A stretch of 64,000 nt of DNA, taken from an uncultured Actinomycetes bacterium (lineage in GTDB: Bacteria; Actinomycetota; Acidimicrobiia; Acidimicrobiales; RAAP-2). This document shows positions 33,037 to 41,984 of this stretch, one piece after another (position 1 is the first letter of the stretch; each line of letters opens with the position of its first letter). The stretch spans positions 1 to 64,000 of the forward strand of contig CAIYAP010000001.1 in NCBI GenBank assembly GCA_903924205.1, given 5' to 3'. A model generated the notes under the pieces. It saw only the letters and a list, made by a program, of their open reading frames with translations, had not been told where the DNA came from and searched no databases. The position numbers and the translations under genes are program-made.

Positions 33037-33042
33037 TACGAT
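33037..33042 (+). promoter_or_regulatory. -10 element TACGAT, 7 nt before the gene at 33050
   Basis: TACGAT overlaps an upstream in-frame ATG (33041), which argues for ATG 33050 as the start; leaderless type. Confidence 0.45.
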
Positions 33043-33049
33043 GACCGCC

Positions 33050-33763
33050 ATGCGTCGTTACTTTCCTCACCTCGCCGTCGCGTTCATTTTGGTGATGGGC
33101 GCCGTGGTGGCTCTCGTCGTAACGTCCTCGTCGAACCCTGGCCCCTCCACGGTCTCATCGGTCCCGGTCTTGCCCCTCACCGGCAGCACGGTAACTCTGG
33201 ATGTCAAGGGCTGCGGTCACAGTTCACCGACCTTCACGACCTTTACGACACAGGTTGCCGCCTCCGAGGTTGGCCACGTCGTGGCATTCCAACTACCCAA
33301 GACCACGGCCGTGGTACTCGCCCCGGTGGGCTACCGCTGCAAGGGCGGCGCGGCCCCCATCAAGGCTCTGGCGGCCGCGGGGCAAGTGAACATCTCGGGC
33401 CCCTCGAGCGCCGATCCGTTGACGGAACAGGTCATTTATGCCGTGGTGGCCGACCACGTCAAAATTCCCTTCCCTTACAGCTGTATGTGGCCCGACATTA
33501 AGTCGAGCAACTGCGACCAGTGGACCCATTTGCCGGGATCGTCGTTCACCGCATGGGGCAAGAGCCACGCCACCTTCATTGCAGGAGATGCGTCAAATTT
33601 GGCGTGGGGATCATTCGGTATGGGTGTCAATCAGGGCAGCAATATGCTCTATCAGTACGTCTGTGTCCTGAAAACGGCCACGTCGCCGAAATACCCCACC
33701 TCGGCGGGCGCACTGAGTTGTCGGAATAATCCCGACATCTTGGCGTCGCAGCTCGGAAACTAA
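33050..33763 (+). CDS. Exported protein of unknown function, paralogue A
   Basis: 237 aa. N-terminal hydrophobic segment about 6-26 (signal peptide or anchor, no lipobox), then a Ser/Thr/Pro linker and a beta-rich domain. It shares with the next protein the blocks TVTLDVKGCG, ASEVGHVVAFQLP, CMWPDIKSSNC, WGKSHATF and SFGMGV, and several cysteines likely to form disulfides outside the cell. No known family recognised. Confidence 0.7.
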   Translation: MRRYFPHLAVAFILVMGAVVALVVTSSSNPGPSTVSSVPVLPLTGSTVTLDVKGCGHSSPTFTTFTTQVAASEVGHVVAFQLPKTTAVVLAPVGYRCKGGAAPIKALAAAGQVNISGPSSADPLTEQVIYAVVADHVKIPFPYSCMWPDIKSSNCDQWTHLPGSSFTAWGKSHATFIAGDASNLAWGSFGMGVNQGSNMLYQYVCVLKTATSPKYPTSAGALSCRNNPDILASQLGN

Positions 33764-33785
33764 CTACCACCTGACGAAGGACATC

Positions 33786-34445
33786 ATGCGCCGACTTATT
33801 CCACACCTTCTGCTCGCCACCTTGACCGTGGGGGCCGCCGCCGCCGCCGTACTGCCGTCGGTGATACGAAACGCCGCCTTGACCACGGTGACGCTCGACG
33901 TCAAGCAGTGTGGCCCTAAGTCTTATCCCATCACGAACAAAACTTTGACCGTGCGCGTACCGTCCAGCGAAGTGGGCCATATCACCGCCTACGGTTTGCC
34001 CTACACGTCGCAAGCCATTATTTCGCCCTCGTCGGCGGCCTGTGCCGTCAACCTCTATCCGCTGTCCGCGTTGACCGACGGTGCCGTCATGCAGACGCAG
34101 ACCGCCACAGGGGAGTCCGTGCAAGGACTCACCTACGTGGTCGTGAAGGCAGGCGGGACCATCCCGTCACGCCTCGCTTGTTACTGGCCGTCGATCCAGT
34201 CCGATGCCTGCGCCGCCACTTTGACCTCCCTCATCCCCCACATCAGCGAATGGGGCGCCTCGCACGCGCTCTACGCGGGATCGAAGGGCCACGCGTTTGC
34301 CAAGTTGCAGTTCGGTGCCGGCAAGATCGCTGGCGCTCACGTCACCTACCTCGCTCAGTGTGAGGAGAATACGGCACCGGTGGGCGGCAATCAGGCCTGT
34401 GAGACCAATCTTGACGTGTTGGCGCAGCAGTTCGTTAACAGTTAA
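33786..34445 (+). CDS. Exported protein of unknown function, paralogue B
   Basis: 219 aa. ATG has GAAGGA about 5 nt upstream, so it is translated from the same mRNA as paralogue A, 22 nt away. N-terminal hydrophobic segment about 5-25, then TVTLDVKQCG, SSEVGHITAYGLP, CYWPSIQSDAC, WGASHALY and QFGAGKIAG, matching paralogue A block by block at low overall identity. This looks like an old tandem duplication. Conserved cysteines and an export signal suggest a secreted, disulfide-bonded protein. Overlaps the end of convergent metH by 4 nt. Confidence 0.7.
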   Translation: MRRLIPHLLLATLTVGAAAAAVLPSVIRNAALTTVTLDVKQCGPKSYPITNKTLTVRVPSSEVGHITAYGLPYTSQAIISPSSAACAVNLYPLSALTDGAVMQTQTATGESVQGLTYVVVKAGGTIPSRLACYWPSIQSDACAATLTSLIPHISEWGASHALYAGSKGHAFAKLQFGAGKIAGAHVTYLAQCEENTAPVGGNQACETNLDVLAQQFVNS

Positions 34446-37400
34446 ACAACGAAGTATTTCGCCTGCGGGTGATGGCAGATAATCGCGTCGGTGGTCTGTT
34501 CGGGGTACAACTGGAATCCCTCGGAGACCGACACGCCAATGCGTCCGGCATCGAGTAAATCGACCACCTTGGCATTGTCTTCCAAGTTCGGGCAGGCGGG
34601 GTAGCCCCAGGAGTAGCGACCACCTCGGTATTGCTGACGGAAGAGTCCAAAGAGTGTCGGGCCATCTTCGTCGGCGTAACCCAGTTCTTCGCGAATACGA
34701 CGGTGCCACATTTCGGCCAAGGCCTCGGCCATTTCTACGCCGAGTCCGTGCAGATGCAGGTAGTCCTGATACGCGTTGGCCTCAAAGAGCTCACTCGTGC
34801 GCTCCGACACCCGAGGGCCCATGGTGACGAGCATGAAGGCCGCGTAATCCTGTTCGCTACCCGCGGGGCGAAAGAAGTCGCTGATGCAATAGAAGGGTTC
34901 CTTGGCCTGACGAGGGAAGCTGAAGCGCATGCGCTCGCTTTGACGCGTGTCGTCGGTGTAGAGCACGAGGTCGTCGCCGTCAGCGGCGGCGGGCCAATAG
35001 CCCCACACCACTTGAGGGATCAGCAGGTCGCCCGCCTTGGCTGAGGCCAGCTGGTCACGCAAGACTGTGCGGATGCGGTCCTTGAAGGCGGCGTCATCTT
35101 CGCCCTCGTTCGGTCGATAACCCCATTGATTACGAAACAGCGCGGTGAGGTTGAGGTAGTCGGAAATGTCGTCCAGACTCATGCCCTTGGCGACCCGAGA
35201 TCCGATGAACGGAGGTGTGAACAACTGTGGCGCATCAATGACGTCGGGGCTGCGTGAGGGCAAGCCCTCGGGGCGAAGGGTGCTGTGCGGTCGTAGACGA
35301 CTGGGAACGGTGCTGACAGAAATCGTCCGACCAAATTCGTCATCACTCGTCGCCCCGGCGCGGATTTCACCCAGGCGATTGAGCACGCTCAAGCCTTCGA
35401 AGGCATCCTTGCCGTAAAAAAGGCGACCGTTGAATACTTGGCGAAGGTCGCGCTCGACGTAGGAGCGAGTGAGTGCCGCGCCACCCAAGATGACGGGAAG
35501 ATCGCCGTAGCCGAGCTCGTTCATCACTTCCAGGTTCTCGCGCATGATGAGGGTGGACTTCACGAGTAGGCCGCTCATGCCGAGCGCGTCCGCGGAGTGC
35601 TCGTCGACCGCGGCCAGCATTTCGTTGATTCCGATCTTGATGCCGAGGTTGATGACCTTGTACCCGTTATTGGTGAGAATGATGTCGACCAAGTTCTTGC
35701 CAATGTCGTGGACATCACCCTTCACCGTGGCGAGCACGACGGTGCCTCGACCGGCATCTCCAGATTTTTCCATGTGCGGTTCGAGATAGGCGACGGCGGT
35801 CTTCATGGTTTCCGCGCTTTGCAGCACAAAGGGTAACTGCATTTCACCAGAGCCAAAAAGATCGCCGACGATCTTCATTCCCTCGAGAAGGTGATCGTTG
35901 ACGATGGTCAGGGGAGCAATCCCCGCCACCATCGCCTCGTCGAGGTCCCCTTCGAGTCCCGGGCGAATCCCATCAATGATCCGCTGGCGAAGGCGCTCGA
36001 CCAGAGGGAGATCGGCCAACGCGTCCGCGTTGCCTGAGGACAGCTTCACGCCGTCAAAGAGCTCGATCAGTGTGCTGAGAGGGTCGTAGCCCTCGACGCG
36101 ACGGTCGTAAATGAGGTCGAGACAGGCCTGGCGAACATCGTCACTGATCTTGGTCAGGGGCAAGATCTTGCTCGCGTGCACGATGGCGGCATCGAGTCCG
36201 GCCGTGACGGCCTCGTGGAGGAAAACGGAGTTCAGCGCCTGGCGCGCGGCGGGGTTGAGCCCAAAGGAAATGTTGGAGAGACCGAGCAGGGTGTTAACGC
36301 CCGGCAGCTCGCTTTTGATGCGGCGAATCGCCTCCAGCGTTTCGATTCCGTCGCGGCGTGACTCTTCCATGCCCGTGGATAGGGGCAACGCCAGGGTATC
36401 GATGAAAATGTCGTGAGCGGCAATGCCGTAAGTCTCGGTGGCCAACGTCACCATCCGGCGGGCGATATCAAACTTCCACTGAGCGGAGCGTGCCTGACCC
36501 TCTTCGTCGATGCAGGTGGCTACCAGAGCCGATCCGAAGTCGCGCGCCAGTTCCATGAAGCCATTGAGGCGGGTTCCGGGCCCTTCGCCTTCTTCGAAGT
36601 TGACCGAGTTGAGCATGGCCTTGCCACCGAGCCAGGTCAATGCGGCACGGGCAACTTTGGTCTCAGTGGTGTCCACCATGACGGGGACGGATGATTGGGT
36701 GCACAGACGGCTCATGAGGTCATCCATGTCACGCACGCCGTCCGCACCGGTGTAGTCAACACAGACGTCCAAGATGTGGGCGCCTTCAGCGATTTGCTCG
36801 CGGGCCATCGCGACGCAGGTATCCCAGTCGCCCGCCAGCATCGCTTCGCGGAACTTTTTCGATCCGTTCGCGTTCGTGCGCTCGCCGATGAGCAGGGCAC
36901 TGCGGTCCTGGCGGTAGGCGGTCGACGAGTAAATCGATGAAGCGGCGGGCTCGAGAATGGGCTGACGCACCGCGGGCGTGAGATCGCGCACGGCGCTGAC
37001 CACGGCGGCCAGGTGCTCGGGGGTCGTCCCACAGCACCCACCGACCGCGGTCACTCCAAAGTCGGCGACAAAGCGTGACAAATGGTGCGCGAGTTCGTCG
37101 GGGGTGAGGTCGTAATGCATCTTGCCGTCGACGACCGACGGCAGGCCGGCATTCGGCAAGCAACTGAGGGGGAGGGGGCACGAATCTGACAGTTGGCGCA
37201 GCGGTTCGTACATTTCAACCGGGCCAGTCGCGCAGTTGAGCCCCATGACGTCGATACCGAGGGGCTGAAGGGCGGTAATCGCGGCGCCGATTTCCGTTCC
37301 GGGCAACATGCGACCGGTGAGTTCAATGGTCACCTGAGTCTGAATGGGGACCTCTCGACCGTGACGAGCCATCGCTCGACGGCACGCCGCGACTGCGGAC

Positions 37401-37915
37401 TTGACCGATAACACGTCAAACATGGTCTCGATGAGGAGGAGGTCAACCCCACCTTCGAGGAGGGCGAAGGCGAGTTCTTCGTAGCTCGCCGCGAGGTCGT
37501 CGTATGTGATCTGACCCAGTGAGGGGAACTTGGTGCCCGGTCCAATCGAGCCCGCGACCCACTTGGGATTACCGGGAGACGCGTACTCGTCGGCGGTGCG
37601 TCGCGCAATCTGCGCCGCGGCGTAACCCAGCTCGTGCGCCTTCTCGGGAATCCCGTATTCGTTGAGGACTACCGAAAACGAGCCGAAAGAGTTGGTCTCG
37701 ATGACGTCGACACCGACATCGAGGAAGGAACGGTGAAGATTCGCAATCGCGTCAGGTCGCGTCAGCACCAATATTTCATTGCATCCCTCGAGCGCAGCAC
37801 CACCGAAGTCGTCCGCCGTCAGGTGCTGCGTCTGCAGGTTCGTTCCGGTCGCTCCGTCAAAGATGACGGCCCGACGGGCGAGGGCGGCAAGGTAGGGGTC
37901 GCTCGTGGCGTTCAT
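34442..37915 (-). CDS. metH: Cobalamin-dependent methionine synthase
   Basis: 1157 aa, full modular length. Order: homocysteine/zinc domain (about 1-310; zinc cysteines in MGLNCATG and GGCCGTTPEH), methyltetrahydrofolate domain (about 335-600; LIGERTNANGSKKF, ILDVCVDYTGADG), cobalamin cap and Rossmann domain (about 630-860; KGDVHDIGKNLV supplies the Co-ligating histidine) and the C-terminal activation domain (about 900-1157; RFSFPRQ, ACPNLEDNAK). Transfers methyl from methyl-THF to homocysteine through methylcobalamin. Divergent from the cobalamin adenosyltransferase by 62 bp. No cobalamin riboswitch fits there. TAGCCT 9 nt before the ATG could be its -10. Confidence 0.96.
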   Translation of the reverse strand: MNATSDPYLAALARRAVIFDGATGTNLQTQHLTADDFGGAALEGCNEILVLTRPDAIANLHRSFLDVGVDVIETNSFGSFSVVLNEYGIPEKAHELGYAAAQIARRTADEYASPGNPKWVAGSIGPGTKFPSLGQITYDDLAASYEELAFALLEGGVDLLLIETMFDVLSVKSAVAACRRAMARHGREVPIQTQVTIELTGRMLPGTEIGAAITALQPLGIDVMGLNCATGPVEMYEPLRQLSDSCPLPLSCLPNAGLPSVVDGKMHYDLTPDELAHHLSRFVADFGVTAVGGCCGTTPEHLAAVVSAVRDLTPAVRQPILEPAASSIYSSTAYRQDRSALLIGERTNANGSKKFREAMLAGDWDTCVAMAREQIAEGAHILDVCVDYTGADGVRDMDDLMSRLCTQSSVPVMVDTTETKVARAALTWLGGKAMLNSVNFEEGEGPGTRLNGFMELARDFGSALVATCIDEEGQARSAQWKFDIARRMVTLATETYGIAAHDIFIDTLALPLSTGMEESRRDGIETLEAIRRIKSELPGVNTLLGLSNISFGLNPAARQALNSVFLHEAVTAGLDAAIVHASKILPLTKISDDVRQACLDLIYDRRVEGYDPLSTLIELFDGVKLSSGNADALADLPLVERLRQRIIDGIRPGLEGDLDEAMVAGIAPLTIVNDHLLEGMKIVGDLFGSGEMQLPFVLQSAETMKTAVAYLEPHMEKSGDAGRGTVVLATVKGDVHDIGKNLVDIILTNNGYKVINLGIKIGINEMLAAVDEHSADALGMSGLLVKSTLIMRENLEVMNELGYGDLPVILGGAALTRSYVERDLRQVFNGRLFYGKDAFEGLSVLNRLGEIRAGATSDDEFGRTISVSTVPSRLRPHSTLRPEGLPSRSPDVIDAPQLFTPPFIGSRVAKGMSLDDISDYLNLTALFRNQWGYRPNEGEDDAAFKDRIRTVLRDQLASAKAGDLLIPQVVWGYWPAAADGDDLVLYTDDTRQSERMRFSFPRQAKEPFYCISDFFRPAGSEQDYAAFMLVTMGPRVSERTSELFEANAYQDYLHLHGLGVEMAEALAEMWHRRIREELGYADEDGPTLFGLFRQQYRGGRYSWGYPACPNLEDNAKVVDLLDAGRIGVSVSEGFQLYPEQTTDAIICHHPQAKYFVV

Positions 37916-37965
37916 TGCTCGCGAAGGCTACCGCAGTCCCATGGAGTGGCGAGCAGGGATGCCGC

Positions 37966-37971
37966 TACTCT
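37966..37971 (+). promoter_or_regulatory. -10 element TACTCT, 6 nt before the adenosyltransferase gene
   Basis: TACTCT with a 6-nt spacer to GTG 37978; leaderless type. This independently fixes the start, because the conserved family N-terminus VKIYSRHGDDGTTGL begins exactly there. Confidence 0.55.
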
Positions 37972-37977
37972 CCCCAT

Positions 37978-38520
37978 GTGAAGATTTACTCGCGCCATGG
38001 AGACGACGGTACGACGGGACTGCTCTTCGGTGGGCGAGTCCTGAAGTCGGCCGAACCTATCGAAGTCAACGGTGCCGTTGACGAGGCGCAAGCCTCACTC
38101 GGATGGGCGCGAGCGGTGGCCGGTCCCGAACATGGCCTGGCCGATCTCACCATTCATCTCGAGCGCGACTTGTGGGTTCTTATGGCCGAAGTCGCCACCT
38201 TGCCGGAGAACCGCGAAAAACTCACGCCCAACGCCACTTTGGTCACCCAAGACATGGTGGATAGCCTCGAGGTCCACATCGACCGTCTGTCGGCCGACAT
38301 CGTTATCCCGCGGGATTTTGTCGTTCCCGGAGAAAATCAGATCTCGGCGGCCTATGACGTCGCTCGCACGGTTATTCGCCGAGCGGAAAGAATTGCCACC
38401 CAATACCCGCTACCGGACTCGTTGGTTGTTCCATACTTGAATCGCTTAAGTGACCTCGTGTGGACGATGGCGCGTTGGGCCGATGGTCCCTCGTCACGTG
38501 TTACGCGCAGTGTGCAGTAA
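37978..38520 (+). CDS. Cob(I)alamin adenosyltransferase, PduO/ATR type
   Basis: 180 aa. ATP-binding N-terminus KIYSRHGDDGTTGLLFGGRV (P-loop-like), middle NGAVDEAQASLGWARA, and C-terminal RRAERIA with LNRLSDLVWTMARWA. Makes adenosylcobalamin, the cofactor of methylmalonyl-CoA mutase (43651) and of ethylmalonyl-CoA mutase if present. Start at GTG 37978; the frame extends 63 nt upstream into the metH promoter. Followed 17 nt later by pepA. Confidence 0.93.
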   Translation: MKIYSRHGDDGTTGLLFGGRVLKSAEPIEVNGAVDEAQASLGWARAVAGPEHGLADLTIHLERDLWVLMAEVATLPENREKLTPNATLVTQDMVDSLEVHIDRLSADIVIPRDFVVPGENQISAAYDVARTVIRRAERIATQYPLPDSLVVPYLNRLSDLVWTMARWADGPSSRVTRSVQ

Positions 38521-38537
38521 CAGATAGGAGACAGATC

Positions 38538-40022
38538 ATGGCCCGTTTCGTTCGATTGGGAACCGAGTCGGAGCGCGACTCCGCGCCCGTCGTGGCCGTG
38601 GTGGCCCACCTCACCGATGATGGTGGCGCCATCGCGCGCGACGTGCAGCGTCCTATTCATGGTTGCGAGCTCGCGACCACAGTGACCGGAGAGTGGGCGA
38701 AGTCCGTGGGTCTGAGCGCGAAGCCGCACAGCACCGCCAGCTTCGTGCAGGCTGACGGCACGAAGGTCATCGTCATCAACGTCCCCGCCACGGCGACGGC
38801 TGACGACTGGCGCAAAGTCGCCGCCGCGGCCGTTCGTCTGGCTGATGACCGCAACGTATCTCTCGAAATCTCCTGGTCCCTCATAACTGATGCGGCCGCC
38901 GTCGCCCAGGCGCTGGCGGAAGGTGCCGTGCTGGCGTCGTATAACTACAAGAAGCAAAACATCGTGGCTGACGTGCTGATCACTCCCGTGGGCGAGCGCC
39001 CCTCGGTGGCCGTCTTTGACGCATTTGTGCAAGGACTTCAGACCGGCCGCGCCATTGCTGAGTCGGTGAACTGGGCGAAGTACCTAGTCGACCTCCCGGC
39101 GGGCGACCTGTCACCGAAGGCTTTCGCGTCGCGCACTGTCGCGCAAGCGGAAGGCCTAGAGAATCTCACCGTCGAAGTGTGGGGCAGTTCACGAATCGAA
39201 GACGAGCGGCTGGGCGGCCTCCTCGGCGTCAACCTCGGGTCGGGTCGCCCCCCGCGCGTGGTGTATGCCACCTATGAGCCACCGGTGAGTAGCGCCCCGC
39301 ACGTCGCGCTCGTCGGTAAGGGCATCACCTTTGACAGTGGTGGTTTGTCCATCAAGTCCGCGACCGGAATGATGACCATGAAGACCGACATGAGTGGTGC
39401 GGCCATCGTCATGGCGACCACGTTGGTGGCCGCGCGCCTGAAGCTACCCATTCGCATTACGGCGATCGCCATGTTGACGGAGAACATGACGGGCGACAAC
39501 GCCATGCGTCCCGGGGACGTCGTGACGATTCGAAACGGCATGACCATCGAGGTGTTGAACACTGACGCGGAAGGCCGTCTTGTGCTTGCCGATGGACTCG
39601 TCCTGGCGGCCGAAGCCAAGCCCAACGTGATTATTGACGTTGCCACCTTGACGGGGGCGCAAGTCGTCGCTCTCGGTGACGAAGTGGCGGGACTATTTGC
39701 CACCACCGACGAGTTGGCCGACGCCCTCATCAGTGCGGGCGAGGCCGCAGGGGAGCCTCACTGGCGCTTGCCCCTGGTTGACGCCTACGAGTCGCACATC
39801 GAATCCAGCGTTGCCGACATGAAGAACATTGGCAAGGCGGGCGTGGCGGGCTCCATCAGTGCTGCGCTGCTGATGCGCAAATTCACCAACGGCGTGCCGT
39901 GGGCTCACCTCGACATTGCGGGTCCGAGCAACGCCGACTCCGCGAAGGGCTACATCACCAAGGGTGGAACGGCCTTTTCGGCACGCACCTTGATCGAGTA
40001 CTTGTCGCGTTTATCGCGCTAG
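38538..40022 (+). CDS. pepA: Leucyl aminopeptidase (M17)
   Basis: 494 aa. ATG 38538 has AGGAGA about 7 nt upstream. Two-metal M17 motifs: GKGITFDSGGLSIKS (lysine and Asp ligands), MKTDMSGAA, and NTDAEGRLVLADGL with the catalytic arginine. Removes N-terminal residues from peptides in the cytosol. N-terminal macro-like domain about 1-170. Its last 12 nt overlap the convergent nitroreductase gene. Confidence 0.93.
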   Translation: MARFVRLGTESERDSAPVVAVVAHLTDDGGAIARDVQRPIHGCELATTVTGEWAKSVGLSAKPHSTASFVQADGTKVIVINVPATATADDWRKVAAAAVRLADDRNVSLEISWSLITDAAAVAQALAEGAVLASYNYKKQNIVADVLITPVGERPSVAVFDAFVQGLQTGRAIAESVNWAKYLVDLPAGDLSPKAFASRTVAQAEGLENLTVEVWGSSRIEDERLGGLLGVNLGSGRPPRVVYATYEPPVSSAPHVALVGKGITFDSGGLSIKSATGMMTMKTDMSGAAIVMATTLVAARLKLPIRITAIAMLTENMTGDNAMRPGDVVTIRNGMTIEVLNTDAEGRLVLADGLVLAAEAKPNVIIDVATLTGAQVVALGDEVAGLFATTDELADALISAGEAAGEPHWRLPLVDAYESHIESSVADMKNIGKAGVAGSISAALLMRKFTNGVPWAHLDIAGPSNADSAKGYITKGGTAFSARTLIEYLSRLSR

Positions 40023-40601
40023 TCGGCGCACCCGCTGCGCTCGCGTCAGACCCTCGCGGGACAAGGACGCGCTGGGCGTGTCGGGAGCCCCATGGCCAAT
40101 GAGGACGTAGCCGTAGATGATCTCGTCAGCGGGTACGTCGGCGAACTGGCGAACTCGGTCATCATGGCGAAAGGCTCCCCAAAAGGTGGCGTGAAGCGCC
40201 GCTTCCTCAACGAGCAAGAGTAGGGCCATGGTCGCCATTCCGGCATCGCCGATCCAGTAGGGGACGGGCCAGGTATCGGGATTCGTGAGGCGCTCATCGC
40301 TCTTGTCGGCAGCTTGATAGCGCTCGGCATAGATGGTGGGGGAGCAGGTCACCACGACAATCGCGCCAGCGCCGGCAAGGTCACGAAATCGACGTGACGT
40401 CTCGCGCCAGTGGCTATCGGTGGCGGCTTCGAAAAAACCTGACACGTCGTTGGTGACGGTGAGAAACACTCCTCGCGAGTGTCCGGCCGTGGGCGCGCGC
40501 AAAGCCTCGGTGCAGAGTTCGGTCACCGCACCAGCGTCAACCAACTCACCGGAAAATGCTCGCCGCATCCGACGGTAAGACAAGGCTTGACGAAGTTCCA
40601 C
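40011..40601 (-). CDS. Nitroreductase-family FMN oxidoreductase
   Basis: 196 aa. N-terminal RQALSYRRMRRAFSGELVD provides the FMN-phosphate arginines in the usual R-R-S/M-x-R arrangement, APTAGHSRGV and the C-terminal GHGAPDTPSAS match the nitroreductase fold. Likely NAD(P)H-dependent, dimeric, substrate unknown. GTG start. Monocistronic. Confidence 0.83.
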   Translation of the reverse strand: MELRQALSYRRMRRAFSGELVDAGAVTELCTEALRAPTAGHSRGVFLTVTNDVSGFFEAATDSHWRETSRRFRDLAGAGAIVVVTCSPTIYAERYQAADKSDERLTNPDTWPVPYWIGDAGMATMALLLLVEEAALHATFWGAFRHDDRVRQFADVPADEIIYGYVLIGHGAPDTPSASLSREGLTRAQRVRRLAR

Positions 40602-40886
40602 CTCGCCGTTCTAGCGGACGCGCGAGTCCTCGTCGCTTCTTTTCGGCGTTTCGCGCGTTACCCGAAGTTTCGGGCAGTAATCCGTTCTGAAGTCCGGTAC
40701 GGAGATTTGGAGCGAGGCAAGTTCCGTGATGGGCAACGCGACAACTCGCGATAGGTCACATTCTCTCAGCGGGTGCCACCTTAAGTCTGGGTAGTCTTAA
40801 GTTCGCTTCTCTCAAGGCGAAACTTCGGTCGAGCGAAGGGGCTTAGAGCACTAACCTGAACCTCCAGTCGCCGGTAGGTTGAATGA
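40602..40886. other. Intergenic region with inverted repeats
   Basis: 285 bp without a gene. Holds CCCGAA-gt-TTCGGG (40661-40674), two CTTAAG sites in a row around 40791-40812, and a GC content that looks lower than the neighbours. TAGGTT (40875-40880) lies 6 nt before GTG 40887. No tRNA or riboswitch fold recognised. Confidence 0.4.
40875..40880 (+). promoter_or_regulatory. -10 element TAGGTT, 6 nt before the rhodanese-ThiF gene
   Basis: TAGGTT with a 6-nt spacer to GTG 40887; leaderless type. Confidence 0.5.
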
Positions 40887-41984
40887 GTGACCGAAATCGA
40901 TGCCCTCAAAGCGATTCTGGCTCGCGCCGCAGACTCCGTGTCCCTGTGGCCCGTTGAGGAGTTGCTGCTGCGTCGAGATGCCGTGACCATCGTCGATGTG
41001 CGTGAATCGGCGGAGTGCGTCGACGGTGTCATCGAGGGCGCTGTGCGCATCCCTCGTGGGCAGCTGGAATTTGTCATCTCACGCCATGAGGCCGATCTCG
41101 ATGCTGAGATTGTCCTCGTGTGCGCAAGTGGAAAGCGGTCACTCCTAGCCGCACACTCACTCCAGAACTTGGGTTATCGACGGGTGCGCTCGCTGGCAGG
41201 TGGGTTTGAAGCGTGGAAGCAGGCAGGTGCCCCGTGGGTGGCGGAGACGTCGGCGTCACCCATCGATGAGCGTCGCTATCAACGCCATCTCATCCTTCCG
41301 GACATTGGCTATGAGGGCCAAGGGCACTTGAGTCGAGCTCACGTTGCGATAGTTGGTGCGGGAGGACTGGGATCTGCAGCAGCGATCTACCTTGCAGCCG
41401 CTGGAGTGGGGACCTTGACCCTGATTGACGATGACGTGGTGTCTGTCTCGAACTTGCAGCGACAAGTCGCTCACTACACGTCCGACGTTGGCGTCGCCAA
41501 GGTTGAATCTGCTGCCGACACCGTCACGTCAATAAATCCTGACGTCGAGGTTCATGTTCATCGCGCGAGGCTAGATAGCACGAACGCCGCTGAATTCCTA
41601 GACAATGTGGATGTTGTCATCGATGGTTCGGACAATTTTGAAACCACCTTTGCGATCAATGATTTTGCCGTGGCGATGCACACACCTGCTGTCTTGGCCT
41701 CGGTGTTGCGATTCGATGCCCAACTCACCACGGTTATCCCGGGCGGTCCGTGCTATCGCTGCTTGATGCCGTCAGGACCGGCTGATGCGCCCTCATGCGC
41801 TGAGGCCGGAGTGCTGGGTGCCATGGTGGGGGTCGTCGGGTCGTGGCAAGCCCTCGAGGCCATCAAGGTGATTACGAACGCCGGTGAACTTTTGAGTGGT
41901 CGACTGCTAATTCTTGATGGCTTGACGTCACGAAGTCGCGAGATTCGCTTCGACCGCGATGAGGCCTGCCCCGCGGGTCACTAA
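40887..41984 (+). CDS. Rhodanese-ThiF/MoeB fusion (sulfur-carrier adenylyltransferase)
   Basis: 365 aa. Residues 1-115 are a rhodanese domain with active cysteine C79 (CASGKRS). Residues about 130-365 are a ThiF/MoeB E1-like domain: RYQRHLILPDIGYEGQ, GAGGLGSAAAIYLAAAGVG, DDDVVSVSNLQRQ, IDGSDNFETTFAIND. It should adenylate and thiolate a ubiquitin-like sulfur carrier (MoaD/ThiS type). The rhodanese comes first, reversed from MOCS3-like proteins; N-terminal versions exist (PRK08762-like). The zinc CYRC pair is present, but the second CxxC is reduced to ECPAGH-like residues. No carrier gene is adjacent. Codon use looks less GC-biased than neighbours, hinting at acquisition. Confidence 0.87.
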   Translation: MTEIDALKAILARAADSVSLWPVEELLLRRDAVTIVDVRESAECVDGVIEGAVRIPRGQLEFVISRHEADLDAEIVLVCASGKRSLLAAHSLQNLGYRRVRSLAGGFEAWKQAGAPWVAETSASPIDERRYQRHLILPDIGYEGQGHLSRAHVAIVGAGGLGSAAAIYLAAAGVGTLTLIDDDVVSVSNLQRQVAHYTSDVGVAKVESAADTVTSINPDVEVHVHRARLDSTNAAEFLDNVDVVIDGSDNFETTFAINDFAVAMHTPAVLASVLRFDAQLTTVIPGGPCYRCLMPSGPADAPSCAEAGVLGAMVGVVGSWQALEAIKVITNAGELLSGRLLILDGLTSRSREIRFDRDEACPAGH

